NCBI GenBank assembly: GCA_942490535.1
Contig: CALNXQ010000005.1
Span: forward strand, 744,001 to 808,000
Direction of reading: 5' to 3'
DNA: 64,000 bases
Source: JAEINY01 sp942490535
GTDB lineage: Bacteria; Bacteroidota; Bacteroidia; Bacteroidales; Marinilabiliaceae
The notes beneath the pieces were generated by a model. That model did not search any database. It worked only from the letters and a program-made list of their open reading frames with translations, and was not told the origin of the DNA. The position numbers and the translations under genes were made by a program. How positions within the stretch are numbered: the stretch's first letter is position 1; every line of letters begins with the position of its first letter. Shown one piece after another: positions 1-7,810 of this stretch.

Positions 1-195
1 TATCGGTTTTATTTAGAACCGAAAAATCGGGTGGAAGAGCCAATGCCAGAAAATGACCCAATTGCATTGTTGAAAAATTTCTTTAAAAAAATTTTCCACC
101 ATGATGAAATCCACATAAGTTTGAGTGAAATCCATAAAAAAGAGCCATTTTTACCCCTGAAAATGGAGCCCCTGATGCTGCTCCCACCCAAATAA
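1..195 (+). CDS. C-terminal end of an unidentified protein (partial)
   Basis: An open frame enters from the left edge and ends with TAA at 193-195, giving 64 residues with no start codon in the window. The piece is rich in Lys, Glu, Phe and Leu, contains a KNFFKKIFHH stretch and ends LMLLPPK. I do not recognise a family from it. The next gene begins 19 bp downstream on the same strand, so the two may be co-transcribed. The frame is uninterrupted and its composition looks protein-like, but with only the tail visible it could also be fortuitous. Confidence 0.5.
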   Translation, partial: YRFYLEPKNRVEEPMPENDPIALLKNFFKKIFHHDEIHISLSEIHKKEPFLPLKMEPLMLLPPK

Positions 196-214
196 AAAGA
201 ACTCTTTTATAGAA

Positions 215-745
215 ATGATGGAGATTGAAAAGAAATACCTGATCAAAGATGGAAAGAAAATGGTGCTAACCCCCTCATTTTTGAAGCTATTCTCCTCCAT
301 TGAGGAATTAGTACGAGATGTGGCACAGAATGGGCACCTCATCCGCCAGGGCTATCTCACCCTTCAAACTGCTGAGCTCTTACGCCAAAAACTGGACGTA
401 AATCCATCATTTACGCCCAAGGAGGCCCGTTTGCGGGAGAAAAACCATCTTTACACCTTCACCCTAAAAGGCGAAGGCGATGTGGAACGTAAAGAACTGG
501 AAGTTTCACTGTCAAAAGAACTCTTTGAATCCTATTGGCCGGAAACCGAAAACCGAAGAATCGAAAAGATAAGACTTGAAAAACCCTATGAAGGCCATGT
601 GGCGGAATTTGATGTGTACATCAACCGCTTGCTAATTGTTGCGGAGATAGAACTTCCTAGTTTAGCGATGGCCACAGATCTGGAGCCATTGGGTGAAGAT
701 ATCACTACCGATAGCAGATACAAGAATAAAAACCTGGCACAATAA
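215..745 (+). CDS. CYTH domain phosphohydrolase
   Basis: A 176-residue cytosolic protein of the CYTH superfamily (class IV adenylate cyclase, thiamine triphosphatase, inorganic triphosphatase). The family signature ExExK is at the very N-terminus (EIEKK), followed by an IRQGYL strand, a VRLRE-like strand (ARLREKN), a basic FTLKGEG strand, ERKELEVSL and a late EFDVY strand with acidic metal-binding positions, as expected for the eight-stranded tunnel fold. Members bind a triphosphate substrate with divalent metal inside the tunnel. A longer insert than usual sits after the first strand. Two ATGs stand in tandem at 215 and 218; either may be used, and the ExExK motif fits both. The actual substrate cannot be read from the sequence. 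Confidence 0.85.
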   Translation: MMEIEKKYLIKDGKKMVLTPSFLKLFSSIEELVRDVAQNGHLIRQGYLTLQTAELLRQKLDVNPSFTPKEARLREKNHLYTFTLKGEGDVERKELEVSLSKELFESYWPETENRRIEKIRLEKPYEGHVAEFDVYINRLLIVAEIELPSLAMATDLEPLGEDITTDSRYKNKNLAQ

Positions 746-748
746 AAA

Positions 749-799
749 AAGCACCCGCAGAACCAGGTGCTTTTCACGTCCGCTTAAAAGCGGATTTTT
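749..799. terminator. Pair of hairpins between convergent genes
   Basis: Two hairpins stand between the CYTH gene and the opposing peptidase gene. The first pairs AAGCACC (749-755) with GGTGCTT (766-772), with an A-run before and TTTT after. The second pairs TCCGCTT (779-785) with AAGCGGA (788-794) and is followed by TTTTT. Together they can end transcription from both sides. Confidence 0.75.
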
Positions 800-821
800 A
801 TATAGATGCCTACTCTATTCG

Positions 822-2300
822 TTATTGAATACTTTGCTGATACTCGTTCCATAATTCCTGGACACTGCAACCCACTATTTCCTGGCAAGCCTTTTCCCAA
901 CTCCATGGTTTCATGGTGATGCAAGACTCATTTAACAAATAAGCAAACGCCGGCTTTTTTGTATCTTCAATCCACTGGATGAAAAATCCACCGGTTGTAT
1001 AACCATCGTTCCAATGGCCTCCTTTGATCTTTTTCCGATCCACGTGCAAACCGGCCACAATGCGTGTATAATCCGCCAGACTTTCAATAAAACCGAAGTG
1101 ATCATCTCCCTTTTGATAAGTCCCGGCTCCCTGCGGATTATTCTGATAACCATGCGTTAACTCATGCGTCATTACGCCCTGCAACTCATACTTCACTTTA
1201 TCAATACCGCCTTGTTTGTTAATGTTAACGATGTGATTAGGATTCATATAAATGATAATACCGCCTGGCACTTTCCCCAGAGCTGCAATGGGCGTTTCTT
1301 CACTAATCTCAAAGATAAATTCAGTGAACTGGGGTGCTTCCTGTGGACACTTATAAATCAGATCAGCCACCACAATGGTTTGCGCACGCATGTACTCTTC
1401 CACTTTATTATCAGTCGCCGCTTCGATCAATTTAATCCCTTCATGATTTTTGTCCACTTTGATGGAATACTTCACATGGGGATACACAAATTCAGACCAG
1501 CAAGTCTCTGTATCCATTACGAATACATCCTTAATAATTTCTGTATCGGTCACCCCATTGCCGGATGCAATGAGCGTAATGTCATACACCCCACCTTTGG
1601 CATACTGATGCTCAGGTGCCTTCTCGGTACTGGATTTTTCGTCGCCGAAATGCCATTCAAAACCCGCGGCATTTTTGGATAGGTTTTCAATCTGCACCAC
1701 CTCGCCCAACAATACTTTAGACCGGTTCACTTTAAATTGTGCAATCGGTAACACTTTCTCGCTTTTCACTCCAAACAGAAGAATGTCGGCCACTTGCAAA
1801 ATCTCCCCGGAATGATTGGTCATATCCATACGGTAGTGGCGGAATTCTTTCTTATTTTCGAATGAATAAGTCTTCGTTTGTCCACGACCAGAAAAAGATT
1901 GGTTGGATTGCTCATCCAGCACTACCCAGGTCTCACCATCCATCGATCCTTTTAGGGTCCAGTTTTTAGGATCACGCTCCGGAGCATCATCGGCCGAAGT
2001 CAGGGTATACTTAGAAACGGTATAATACTCGTAACTTTTCAGCTGTACCCAACTGGATGCATTAAACGTCAGGAATTTGGTGGTCGCATCATTATCCAAC
2101 ACATTAATGGCCTGCTCAGCCACCGGCGAATCACCGTACTGTGCTTCGGCCCCTCCAGCATCGGCAAAGATATTCACCAGTTGAACAACGGGCTTAGTGG
2201 GCTCGTTTGTAAGTGCAGGTTTTGCCTCCTCATTTGTTGAACGCGCCCCCATCGAAATGGTGAGCAATAATAGTAATCCGGTATTAAAAAAACGTCTCAT
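822..2300 (-). CDS. Secreted discoidin-PKD-BSP family metallopeptidase
   Basis: A 492-residue exported protein with three recognisable parts. After a signal peptide (hydrophobic LLLLLT run, residues 9-15) there is a discoidin/F5-8C-like beta-sandwich (about 40-180, with FADAGG and the NWTLKGSMDGETWVVLDEQ pattern). A PKD domain follows (about 188-265, FEWHFGDEKSS). The C-terminal half matches the plant-type Basic Secretory Protein peptidase family (PF04450), with the zinc motif HELTH followed by GYQNNP and a downstream FIESLADYTR. The sugar-binding-type N-terminus suggests it attaches to glycans or cell walls and cleaves associated protein; this is inference. There is no lipobox Cys after the signal peptide (SMGARS), so it is probably released and not lipid-anchored. 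The 21-bp tandem repeat region lies just upstream. Confidence 0.85.
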   Translation of the reverse strand: MRRFFNTGLLLLLTISMGARSTNEEAKPALTNEPTKPVVQLVNIFADAGGAEAQYGDSPVAEQAINVLDNDATTKFLTFNASSWVQLKSYEYYTVSKYTLTSADDAPERDPKNWTLKGSMDGETWVVLDEQSNQSFSGRGQTKTYSFENKKEFRHYRMDMTNHSGEILQVADILLFGVKSEKVLPIAQFKVNRSKVLLGEVVQIENLSKNAAGFEWHFGDEKSSTEKAPEHQYAKGGVYDITLIASGNGVTDTEIIKDVFVMDTETCWSEFVYPHVKYSIKVDKNHEGIKLIEAATDNKVEEYMRAQTIVVADLIYKCPQEAPQFTEFIFEISEETPIAALGKVPGGIIIYMNPNHIVNINKQGGIDKVKYELQGVMTHELTHGYQNNPQGAGTYQKGDDHFGFIESLADYTRIVAGLHVDRKKIKGGHWNDGYTTGGFFIQWIEDTKKPAFAYLLNESCITMKPWSWEKACQEIVGCSVQELWNEYQQSIQ

Positions 2301-2453
2301 AAATTGATTTTATCTGATTATTCGTCACTCCTTATTGTTCCAATAAAAAGATCGGTGAAACAGCAAATACCCTACCTTACACGTCAATTATTTGGACTTA
2401 CACAAGTGTCACAACGCAATACTACGGTCCTAAAAATAATATGGCCAATCTTT

Positions 2454-2685
2454 ATAGCGACGCCTCCCTGAAGCTTAGAGATGCCTTCCAAAGACATAGA
2501 CGCGTCGCCGAAGCCTATAGAGGCATCGCTGCGGCCCGCGAAGGAATCTCCCAAAGATGTAGCGACCCTGTTTTAGGTTATAGAGATACCGCTATTGCCT
2601 GCGGAGGCATCATTTTAAGCTTAAAAGGTATCGTTTTAAGTCATAGCGACACCTCTGTAAGATGTAGCTTTAACTTTTTATCGCA
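2454..2685. repeat. Degenerate 21-bp tandem repeat, about 11 units
   Basis: Exact 21-bp periodicity is visible: TAG (or a variant) recurs at 2455, 2476, 2497, 2518, 2560, 2581, 2644 and 2665, with degenerate units at 2539, 2602 and 2623. On the minus strand the unit resembles AGCGATGCCTCTATAGGCTT. Because 21 is a multiple of three, the plus strand reads as a heptapeptide repeat (for example YRDTAIA, YRGIAAA) in an open frame starting at 2441. That frame runs on into the antisense of the next gene, so I do not call it a gene. The array lies between the stop of the lyase-like gene and the start of the BSP peptidase gene, both on the minus strand; its last unit overlaps the end of the former. 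Confidence 0.75.
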
Positions 2686-3727
2686 TCTGACCGCAGTTAT
2701 AAAGAGCATCACCAGCTTGAACAGAGGAGACCACAGGCCCGATGTAACGGGTGGCGATTACAATGTTATCAGCATAGCGCTTCATGGTCTGAGGAAAATC
2801 TTCAGTGGTGCGGTGTAAATTAAGATGAACCGTGAGTGGTTTCAGGTCTTCAATATCGCGAAAGCGCATATGGGTGGCCCTGGATTGCAGTATCCCGTTG
2901 ATCCAGAAACGTGCTTCGCCATCACTTTTACCCGGTGTATTTAAATACAGCCCCACTTCATAACAGTTCCACTCATCGAAATGAATGTATTGGTAGGGAT
3001 CTGAATAAATGGAGAACCGATAGGGCTTGGATCCCACCGGGGGATTTGTAACCTTTATTTCACCCAAGGTTGCTTGCGCTTCATCGGCGCCGGGGTTATA
3101 GCTGTATAAATGGCCAAACCACAAAAATTTATCATTGGCCACCTCTTTAGCAGAAGGCCCCCAACCCACAAACTGACAAGATGCACCGTACCAATTGGTG
3201 CCATCGCAGGGAATATTAGTACCGGAAGGCCCTTGTTCATTATAAATACCAAATCCTTTTACCCCTACACCCGCATAAGTCTCTGTGGGCGGCTGAACCC
3301 CATAATAGGGATGAAAGCTTTTATCGAATTTAAAATACATGCGCACAAAGTAGGCGTTACGTTCACCTTCATGAGCCGATTCCGGGATGGGATAGCGACA
3401 CGTAGGCCCGTTATAACCTTCCACCCAACTGTGCTCAGCGGCATAAGAACTGTTGTAACCCTGTCCGGAAATGACTTTCACATGCTGCTTATAGCGGTCC
3501 TCTTCCGTCTTAATGGTCACTACACCCGATTCAAAATTTTCTGCCGCTAATACATAAGGATTTTGCTGAATCCCTTGATCATTGGCATAGCCGGCTGCCA
3601 GGCCTAGGTTTATACCAGCTTCCAGCCCCTCCTTAAAATGAGGGGGAACAGGCGTGGTGGTGTCTTTTTGACAGGCTCCTAAAAACAGACTACCTCCATA
3701 TAGTAACCACATATACAAACTTCGCAT
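2678..3727 (-). CDS. Lyase-like lipoprotein with concanavalin-type fold
   Basis: A 349-residue lipoprotein if started at the ATG at 3727, which places the lipobox LGAC at residue 19; an earlier in-frame start at 3763 would add 12 residues in front of the signal peptide. The body looks like a secreted jelly-roll protein related to polysaccharide lyase/heparin-lyase-like families: an ending of the form YADNIVIATRYIGP, the phrase LNTPGKSDGEARFWINGIL typical of the concave-face strands in these folds, and many aromatic residues. I cannot name the family or substrate with confidence. It probably sits on the outer membrane and binds or cleaves a polysaccharide. The gene runs into the 21-bp repeat array at its 3' end. 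Confidence 0.7.
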   Translation of the reverse strand: MRSLYMWLLYGGSLFLGACQKDTTTPVPPHFKEGLEAGINLGLAAGYANDQGIQQNPYVLAAENFESGVVTIKTEEDRYKQHVKVISGQGYNSSYAAEHSWVEGYNGPTCRYPIPESAHEGERNAYFVRMYFKFDKSFHPYYGVQPPTETYAGVGVKGFGIYNEQGPSGTNIPCDGTNWYGASCQFVGWGPSAKEVANDKFLWFGHLYSYNPGADEAQATLGEIKVTNPPVGSKPYRFSIYSDPYQYIHFDEWNCYEVGLYLNTPGKSDGEARFWINGILQSRATHMRFRDIEDLKPLTVHLNLHRTTEDFPQTMKRYADNIVIATRYIGPVVSSVQAGDALYNCGQMR

Positions 3728-3848
3728 CACATCTATTTTAAAATCTAAACGGTTAAAAAGCAACGAATATTGTCAGGTTTATTCGCTGGAATTCACATAC
3801 TATGCACATGCCACATTCCCGGAAGGCCTAAGGAACAAATAATCTCAC

Positions 3849-3856
3849 TACCTTTG
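3849..3856 (+). promoter_or_regulatory. -7 promoter element of rimM
   Basis: TACCTTTG matches the Bacteroidota -7 consensus TAnnTTTG exactly and lies 44 bp before the rimM ATG. I see no good TTG at the usual -33 distance. Confidence 0.5.
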
Positions 3857-3900
3857 CAGCATACCTAATTTAAGAAAAACATCCTCGTAAATAGAAACAC

Positions 3901-4425
3901 ATGATTGAAAAAGAAACATGCCGTTCGGTAGGTGAAATTGTAAAAACACATGGTATCCAAGGCGAATTAACATTGCGCTTGTTCGATGGCTTAACCATTG
4001 AAAGTATCAATACCGCGTTTTTATTCCTGGATATTGATGGAGGCCTGGTACCATTCTTTTTAGAGGAAGCCCGGGAAAAAAATCAAAATGATGTATTAAT
4101 CAAATTAGAAGGATTGGCTGATGAAAAAATGGCCGCCCGTTATAACAACAGCACCGTTTTTGTACCTGGAATAGCGGAAGAGAATGCTGGCCCCGAACAA
4201 TTTTCCATGTATCAACTCATCGGCTACATGGCCTACGATGTTACCCTGGGTGAACTGGGCGAAATCACCGGCATCCTGGATATTGCCAAAAATCCATTGT
4301 TCGAAATAAAAAGCGGTGAAGCCGAATTTCTCATTCCCATCACCGATGATTTTATACAAGGGATGGATGATAAAAAAAGAGAGATCCTGTTTGATCTCCC
4401 TGAAGGTCTTATTGAGTTGGACTAA
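3901..4425 (+). CDS. rimM: Ribosome maturation factor RimM
   Basis: A 174-residue cytosolic protein that binds ribosomal protein S19 and helps mature the 3' domain of 16S rRNA. The N-terminal RimM beta-barrel begins with the characteristic VGEIVKTHGIQGELTL, and the C-terminal PRC-barrel contains GEITGILDIAKNPLFEI and LIPITDDFI...DLPEGLIEL. The length is normal for the family. In many genomes rimM is next to rpsP or trmD; here it stands alone behind its own -7 box. Its last four bases overlap the stop end of the convergent thioesterase gene, so the two transcripts must overlap. Confidence 0.95.
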   Translation: MIEKETCRSVGEIVKTHGIQGELTLRLFDGLTIESINTAFLFLDIDGGLVPFFLEEAREKNQNDVLIKLEGLADEKMAARYNNSTVFVPGIAEENAGPEQFSMYQLIGYMAYDVTLGELGEITGILDIAKNPLFEIKSGEAEFLIPITDDFIQGMDDKKREILFDLPEGLIELD

Positions 4426-4853
4426 AACGTCCGTTTTTCCATGACTCCGATGAGCTCCCGCCACTCCTGAACTATAGGGGTGGCCGCGCCTGTCGGTTTA
4501 TGCACACCCACCATAACAGACCGACACACCGCCTTTACGGTGCCAACAGCGGCATCGATCAATTGATGTTCCATCTTCAAACTCTTGTTGCCTATATGCA
4601 CAATGGCTGTTTGCACCGCCACCTGATCGTGCAACAATACAGGCACAGCAAAATCAGTCGCATTGGAGGCAATAATAAGCGTATCGTCGCCTTTAAACAA
4701 GCGATCACCAAATACCTGACGCAGGTAATGCATGCGTCCCAGGTCAAAAAATTCCTGAATGGTGGCATTGTTCACGTGCCCCATCATATCAATGTCGTTA
4801 AACCGGATTTGTACCGGTATGGTATGATTAAAAGTGAGTGTATCCCCTGCCAT
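4422..4853 (-). CDS. Hotdog-fold acyl-CoA thioesterase (YbgC/FadM type)
   Basis: A 143-residue single-domain hotdog protein of the 4-hydroxybenzoyl-CoA thioesterase family. The active-site segment IRFNDIDMMGHVNNATIQEFF (residues 17-37) holds the conserved Asp and the GHVNN helix start seen in YbgC and FadM. These enzymes hydrolyse acyl-CoA thioesters in the cytosol; the chain-length preference cannot be read here. It starts 2 bp after the end of the TsaC gene, so the two form an operon. Its stop overlaps the end of convergent rimM by four bases. Confidence 0.85.
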   Translation of the reverse strand: MAGDTLTFNHTIPVQIRFNDIDMMGHVNNATIQEFFDLGRMHYLRQVFGDRLFKGDDTLIIASNATDFAVPVLLHDQVAVQTAIVHIGNKSLKMEHQLIDAAVGTVKAVCRSVMVGVHKPTGAATPIVQEWRELIGVMEKRTF

Positions 4854-4855
4854 AA

Positions 4856-5419
4856 TTATTCTCTTATAATGGTTACTTGTCCACCTACACCCAATTTAAT
4901 AATACTGGATGGAGCCGGATTTTGCATTTCCTGCTGCCGAAAGGAAACAATGTAATCCACACCCTGCTTAATGGCCTCCGAGATTTCGGCAAAATTTTGA
5001 GGAAAGGATTCTCCACTCACATTGGCAGAGGTTGAAACCAACGGTTTTTTAAAACGTGTACAAAGCTGTTGCGAAAAGGCTTCGGAGGTGATCCGGATAC
5101 CAATGCTGCCATCTTCGGCAATCAGGTTCTCAGCTAAATTCTTAGCCCCGCCGTAAATAATGGTAAGTGGCTTATCGGTCAGTTCCACCAGATCGTAGGC
5201 CACATCGGGAATTTCATCAATATACCCCGGTAATTTGCCGGCATTATCCAATAACACTAACATGCTCTTGGAATCGTTTCGTTGTTTTAAATCGTAAACA
5301 CGCTGAACGGCTTCCTTATTTGTTGCATCACAGCCAATTCCCCAGATGGTATCCGTGGGATACAATATCAGTCCGCCTTCACGAAGCACTTCCACCGCCT
5401 TTTTTAAATCCTCATGCAT
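4856..5419 (-). CDS. tsaC: L-threonylcarbamoyladenylate synthase (Sua5/YrdC/TsaC)
   Basis: A 187-residue protein covering only the YrdC domain, so it is of the short TsaC type and not the longer Sua5 type. It condenses threonine, bicarbonate and ATP to threonylcarbamoyl-AMP, the first step of t6A37 modification of ANN-decoding tRNAs. Diagnostic parts are LILYPTDTIWGIGCDA near residue 17, the KQRNDSKSMLVLL block near 45-57, and SIGIRI with LVSTSANVSGE, all of which line the substrate cavity. The downstream thioesterase gene follows after 2 bp. I see no clear promoter in the short region upstream. Confidence 0.93.
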   Translation of the reverse strand: MHEDLKKAVEVLREGGLILYPTDTIWGIGCDATNKEAVQRVYDLKQRNDSKSMLVLLDNAGKLPGYIDEIPDVAYDLVELTDKPLTIIYGGAKNLAENLIAEDGSIGIRITSEAFSQQLCTRFKKPLVSTSANVSGESFPQNFAEISEAIKQGVDYIVSFRQQEMQNPAPSSIIKLGVGGQVTIIRE

Positions 5420-5594
5420 AAGTCAAAAAAATTTCAGCAAGCAAGATAAGAAATCCATCCACAACCTGAAAATGAGTTTCATTGGGGAGTCGCTACCTGA
5501 TGCTTCCAGCACCCTGGAAATGACAGATCTGTTTCCTGGAACAATTACGGATAGATTCAGCGATTTCCGTCCCCGGCAATTGTAATCTTTTTTA

Positions 5595-5602
5595 TAGCTT
5601 TG
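5595..5602 (+). promoter_or_regulatory. -7 promoter element of the beta-barrel gene
   Basis: TAGCTTTG matches TAnnTTTG and ends 21 bp before the ATG at 5624. Its last three bases form the TTG at 5600 that could be mistaken for an upstream start codon, which supports the ATG. Confidence 0.4.
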
Positions 5603-5623
5603 AAGCTTTCAAATAAATCAGAC

Positions 5624-6241
5624 ATGACACGTTTTAAATTCGCTATATCGACTTTTCTCCTCATCTGCGTGGTACAAGTTGCATCTTACGCACAAGATGA
5701 CTGGTCCACCCGAAAAGAAGTTGGTTTTTCAGGTGGAGTCACCTTTTCCACCCTTTCCACCTATGATCAAAATGAAAGCAAACGCATTGCCGGAAGTTTT
5801 GTACAAGGTTATCACGCCGGACTTTTTTATAAATATGTAGGTGAAAAAAACATTGGGGTTATCCTGGAAGCCTCCTGGGATCAGTTAGGCTATAAAATGG
5901 TCAATGGCGACCTGGTTCAGTTGGATTACCTATCCACTCCCCTCTTATCGCATTTTTACATTGGGCATAAACCCTCACATATTTTCATCAACCTGGGGCC
6001 AGAGATGTCCTTTTTACTCAATGAAAGCGGCACTTCTGAATTTGGAGCCGTGGAACGAAAATCTGTTTTTGGCTTATGTGGCGGTCTGGGCTACAACAAA
6101 GCATTTAAGAAGAGTAAAATCGGCATTGAATACCGGTATCATTTTGCGGTTACCAGTAATAATAAAACAGAAGGTACGCAGGCAGAACGCAGAAATACCT
6201 GGATGGGCATCAGCCTGCTCTATAGTTTTGGTTTGAAATAA
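5624..6241 (+). CDS. Outer-membrane beta-barrel protein (porin family, PorT-like)
   Basis: A 205-residue exported protein when started at the ATG at 5624, which gives a clean signal peptide ending VASYAQ. The rest shows the alternating strands of an eight-stranded barrel of the PF13568-type family common in Bacteroidota: VGFSGGVTFSTL, HAGLFYKYVG, GVILEASWDQ, LSTPLLSHFYIG, IFINLGPEMSFLL, GLCGGLGYNK, IGIEYRYHFAV and a C-terminal WMGISLLYSFGLK ending in aromatic and hydrophobic residues. The function is not known for most family members. It is a single gene with its own -7 box. Confidence 0.75.
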   Translation: MTRFKFAISTFLLICVVQVASYAQDDWSTRKEVGFSGGVTFSTLSTYDQNESKRIAGSFVQGYHAGLFYKYVGEKNIGVILEASWDQLGYKMVNGDLVQLDYLSTPLLSHFYIGHKPSHIFINLGPEMSFLLNESGTSEFGAVERKSVFGLCGGLGYNKAFKKSKIGIEYRYHFAVTSNNKTEGTQAERRNTWMGISLLYSFGLK

Positions 6242-6396
6242 GATCGATAGTTCAAATTATCATCACTTCTCTTTCATGTTTCATGTGGAACATTTGCAAC
6301 ATCCATCAATGTTTCGTCATTGTTTCACCCCAATAAAGAATAACATAACTTCATCGGATTAAGCGTTTCAACCTCCTCGTTTGCAGAAGATTTTTC

Positions 6397-6427
6397 GTAA
6401 AAAAACCCGATCAGTTTTCTGACCGGG
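6397..6427 (-). terminator. Rho-independent terminator of carA
   Basis: On the minus strand CCCGGTCAG pairs with CTGATCGGG (one G-T pair) around a short loop and is followed by seven T residues. It lies about 30 bp after the carA stop. Confidence 0.85.
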
Positions 6428-6457
6428 CTATTTCTTTTATCAAATGAGCGGAATGCG

Positions 6458-7543
6458 CTATTGTTCTTTACTTTTTTCAATGCGTTCGATGAATTCATCA
6501 AACAAAAATTCCGTATCCGTCGGCCCACTGGAAGCTTCCGGGTGGAACTGAGTGGAGAAAAACGGCTTTGTTTTATGCTGAATACCCTCGTTGGTTTTAT
6601 CGTTGATGTTAATAAACAACGGTTCCCACTCCTCACTCAAGGAGGCATTATCAAGGGCAAACCCATGATTCTGACTGGTAATGTAACAAGTATCTGTACC
6701 CACTTTAATCACCGGGTGGTTGTGCGCACGGTGACCGTATTTCAATTTATAGGTGGATGCACCCGAGGCAATTCCCAACAGCTGATTGCCGAGGCAAATG
6801 CCAAAAATAGGCTTTCCTATTTCCATGGCTTTCTGAATATGCCCAACAGTAACGTTGCACATCTGCGGATCACCCGGTCCATTGGACAGCATGACGCCAT
6901 CGTACTCTTCCTGCGTAAAGTCGTAATCCCAGGGAACCCGAATCACGGTGGTATCCCGTTTCAGCAAACAGCGCAGGATATTGTATTTAGCACCGGTATC
7001 GACCAAAACGACTTTGTGCTTCCCATTCCCATATACCTTTTTCTCTTTGATGCTCACGTTTGCCACCAGGTTATCCGAATTGGGATCATGGAAATCAATG
7101 GGTTGATCTTCTACTTCAATTTTTCCCAGCATGGCTCCCTTTTCACGCAATACTTTGGTTAACGCCCGTGTATCCACATCGAAGATGCCAGGTACCTCAT
7201 TTTGGATTAACCATTCACGCAAGCTATTCTCCGCATTCCAATGGCTGTATTCAAACGAATAATCAGAAATCACTAATCCAGAAATGTGAATGCGATCTGA
7301 CTCGTAAAATTTAGGAATACCATTTTCTTTATCATCCTTAGGCACGCCATAATTTCCTATTAAGGGATAGGTCGATACCAATATTTGTCCTTCATAGGAA
7401 GGATCGGTTAAACTTTCAGGGTATCCGGTCATGGCAGTATTAAAAACTACCTCACCAGCCACTGATTTGTGACATCCAAATGATTTCCCTTCGAAGACCG
7501 TTCCGTCTTCCAACACCAATTTGATCTTTTTTAATTCAGGCAT
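6458..7543 (-). CDS. carA: Carbamoyl-phosphate synthase small subunit
   Basis: A 361-residue glutaminase subunit that delivers ammonia to CarB for carbamoyl phosphate, feeding pyrimidine and arginine synthesis. The N-terminal CPSase domain starts LVLEDGTVFEGKSFG and contains GEVVFNTAMTGYPES. The class I glutamine amidotransferase domain has nucleophile Cys250 in GICLGNQLLG and the His334/Glu336 pair in FHPEAS. SNGPGDP near 220 is also typical. No carB is adjacent, so the large subunit must lie elsewhere. The upstream leader carries a -7 box, a very short reading frame and a hairpin followed by a T-tract, described separately; this suggests attenuation control. Confidence 0.96.
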   Translation of the reverse strand: MPELKKIKLVLEDGTVFEGKSFGCHKSVAGEVVFNTAMTGYPESLTDPSYEGQILVSTYPLIGNYGVPKDDKENGIPKFYESDRIHISGLVISDYSFEYSHWNAENSLREWLIQNEVPGIFDVDTRALTKVLREKGAMLGKIEVEDQPIDFHDPNSDNLVANVSIKEKKVYGNGKHKVVLVDTGAKYNILRCLLKRDTTVIRVPWDYDFTQEEYDGVMLSNGPGDPQMCNVTVGHIQKAMEIGKPIFGICLGNQLLGIASGASTYKLKYGHRAHNHPVIKVGTDTCYITSQNHGFALDNASLSEEWEPLFININDKTNEGIQHKTKPFFSTQFHPEASSGPTDTEFLFDEFIERIEKSKEQ

Positions 7544-7581
7544 ACCTTCTGTTGATTAACCCTTTACATTCAATATTGCAG

Positions 7582-7634
7582 AAAAAATGCATTTACCCCA
7601 AATAAAGAATAAATGCATGCATATAACTTTTCAT
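7582..7634 (-). promoter_or_regulatory. carA leader: short frame overlapping a terminator-like hairpin
   Basis: Read on the minus strand, a 13-codon frame (ATG at 7634, stop at 7593) begins only about ten bases after the -7 box. It encodes MKSYMHAFILYLG. Within it lies the 5' arm ATGCATTTA (7618-7610), which pairs perfectly with TAAATGCAT (7595-7587) across a 14-base U-rich loop and is followed at once by a T-tract ending at 7582. Translation of the short frame would cover the 5' arm, which is the geometry of a coupled attenuator. The U-rich stretch recalls the pyrBI attenuator of enterobacteria; that link is inference. Confidence 0.5.
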
Positions 7635-7643
7635 TATGCCCGA

Positions 7644-7651
7644 CAAAGGTA
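7644..7651 (-). promoter_or_regulatory. -7 promoter element of carA
   Basis: On the minus strand TACCTTTG matches TAnnTTTG exactly. A TTG lies 15 bp upstream (7667-7669), a little close for a -33 element. Transcription would begin near 7637. Confidence 0.5.
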
Positions 7652-7810
7652 ATAATTATTTACTTACAATGCGAAAAAAATAGTGACAGATGCATATTAT
7701 ATACAATTTTAGCATTTTGTTTGTATATATATGCATAAAACACCACTGACGTAAGCTCCTAATTCACCCTATCGATGGGAACATATGCCTCTAATCACCA
7801 GAAAACCAAC

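Noticed and set aside
2454..2685. CRISPR array
   Set aside because: Units are contiguous and degenerate with no spacers; no cas genes are in the window.
2441..2818. 125-codon frame over the 21-bp repeats
   Set aside because: Its first part is only the translated tandem repeat and its last part is antisense to the lyase-like gene; no protein family character remains outside the repeat.
5346..5585. Plus-strand frame next to tsaC
   Set aside because: Mostly antisense to tsaC, with no protein-like features.
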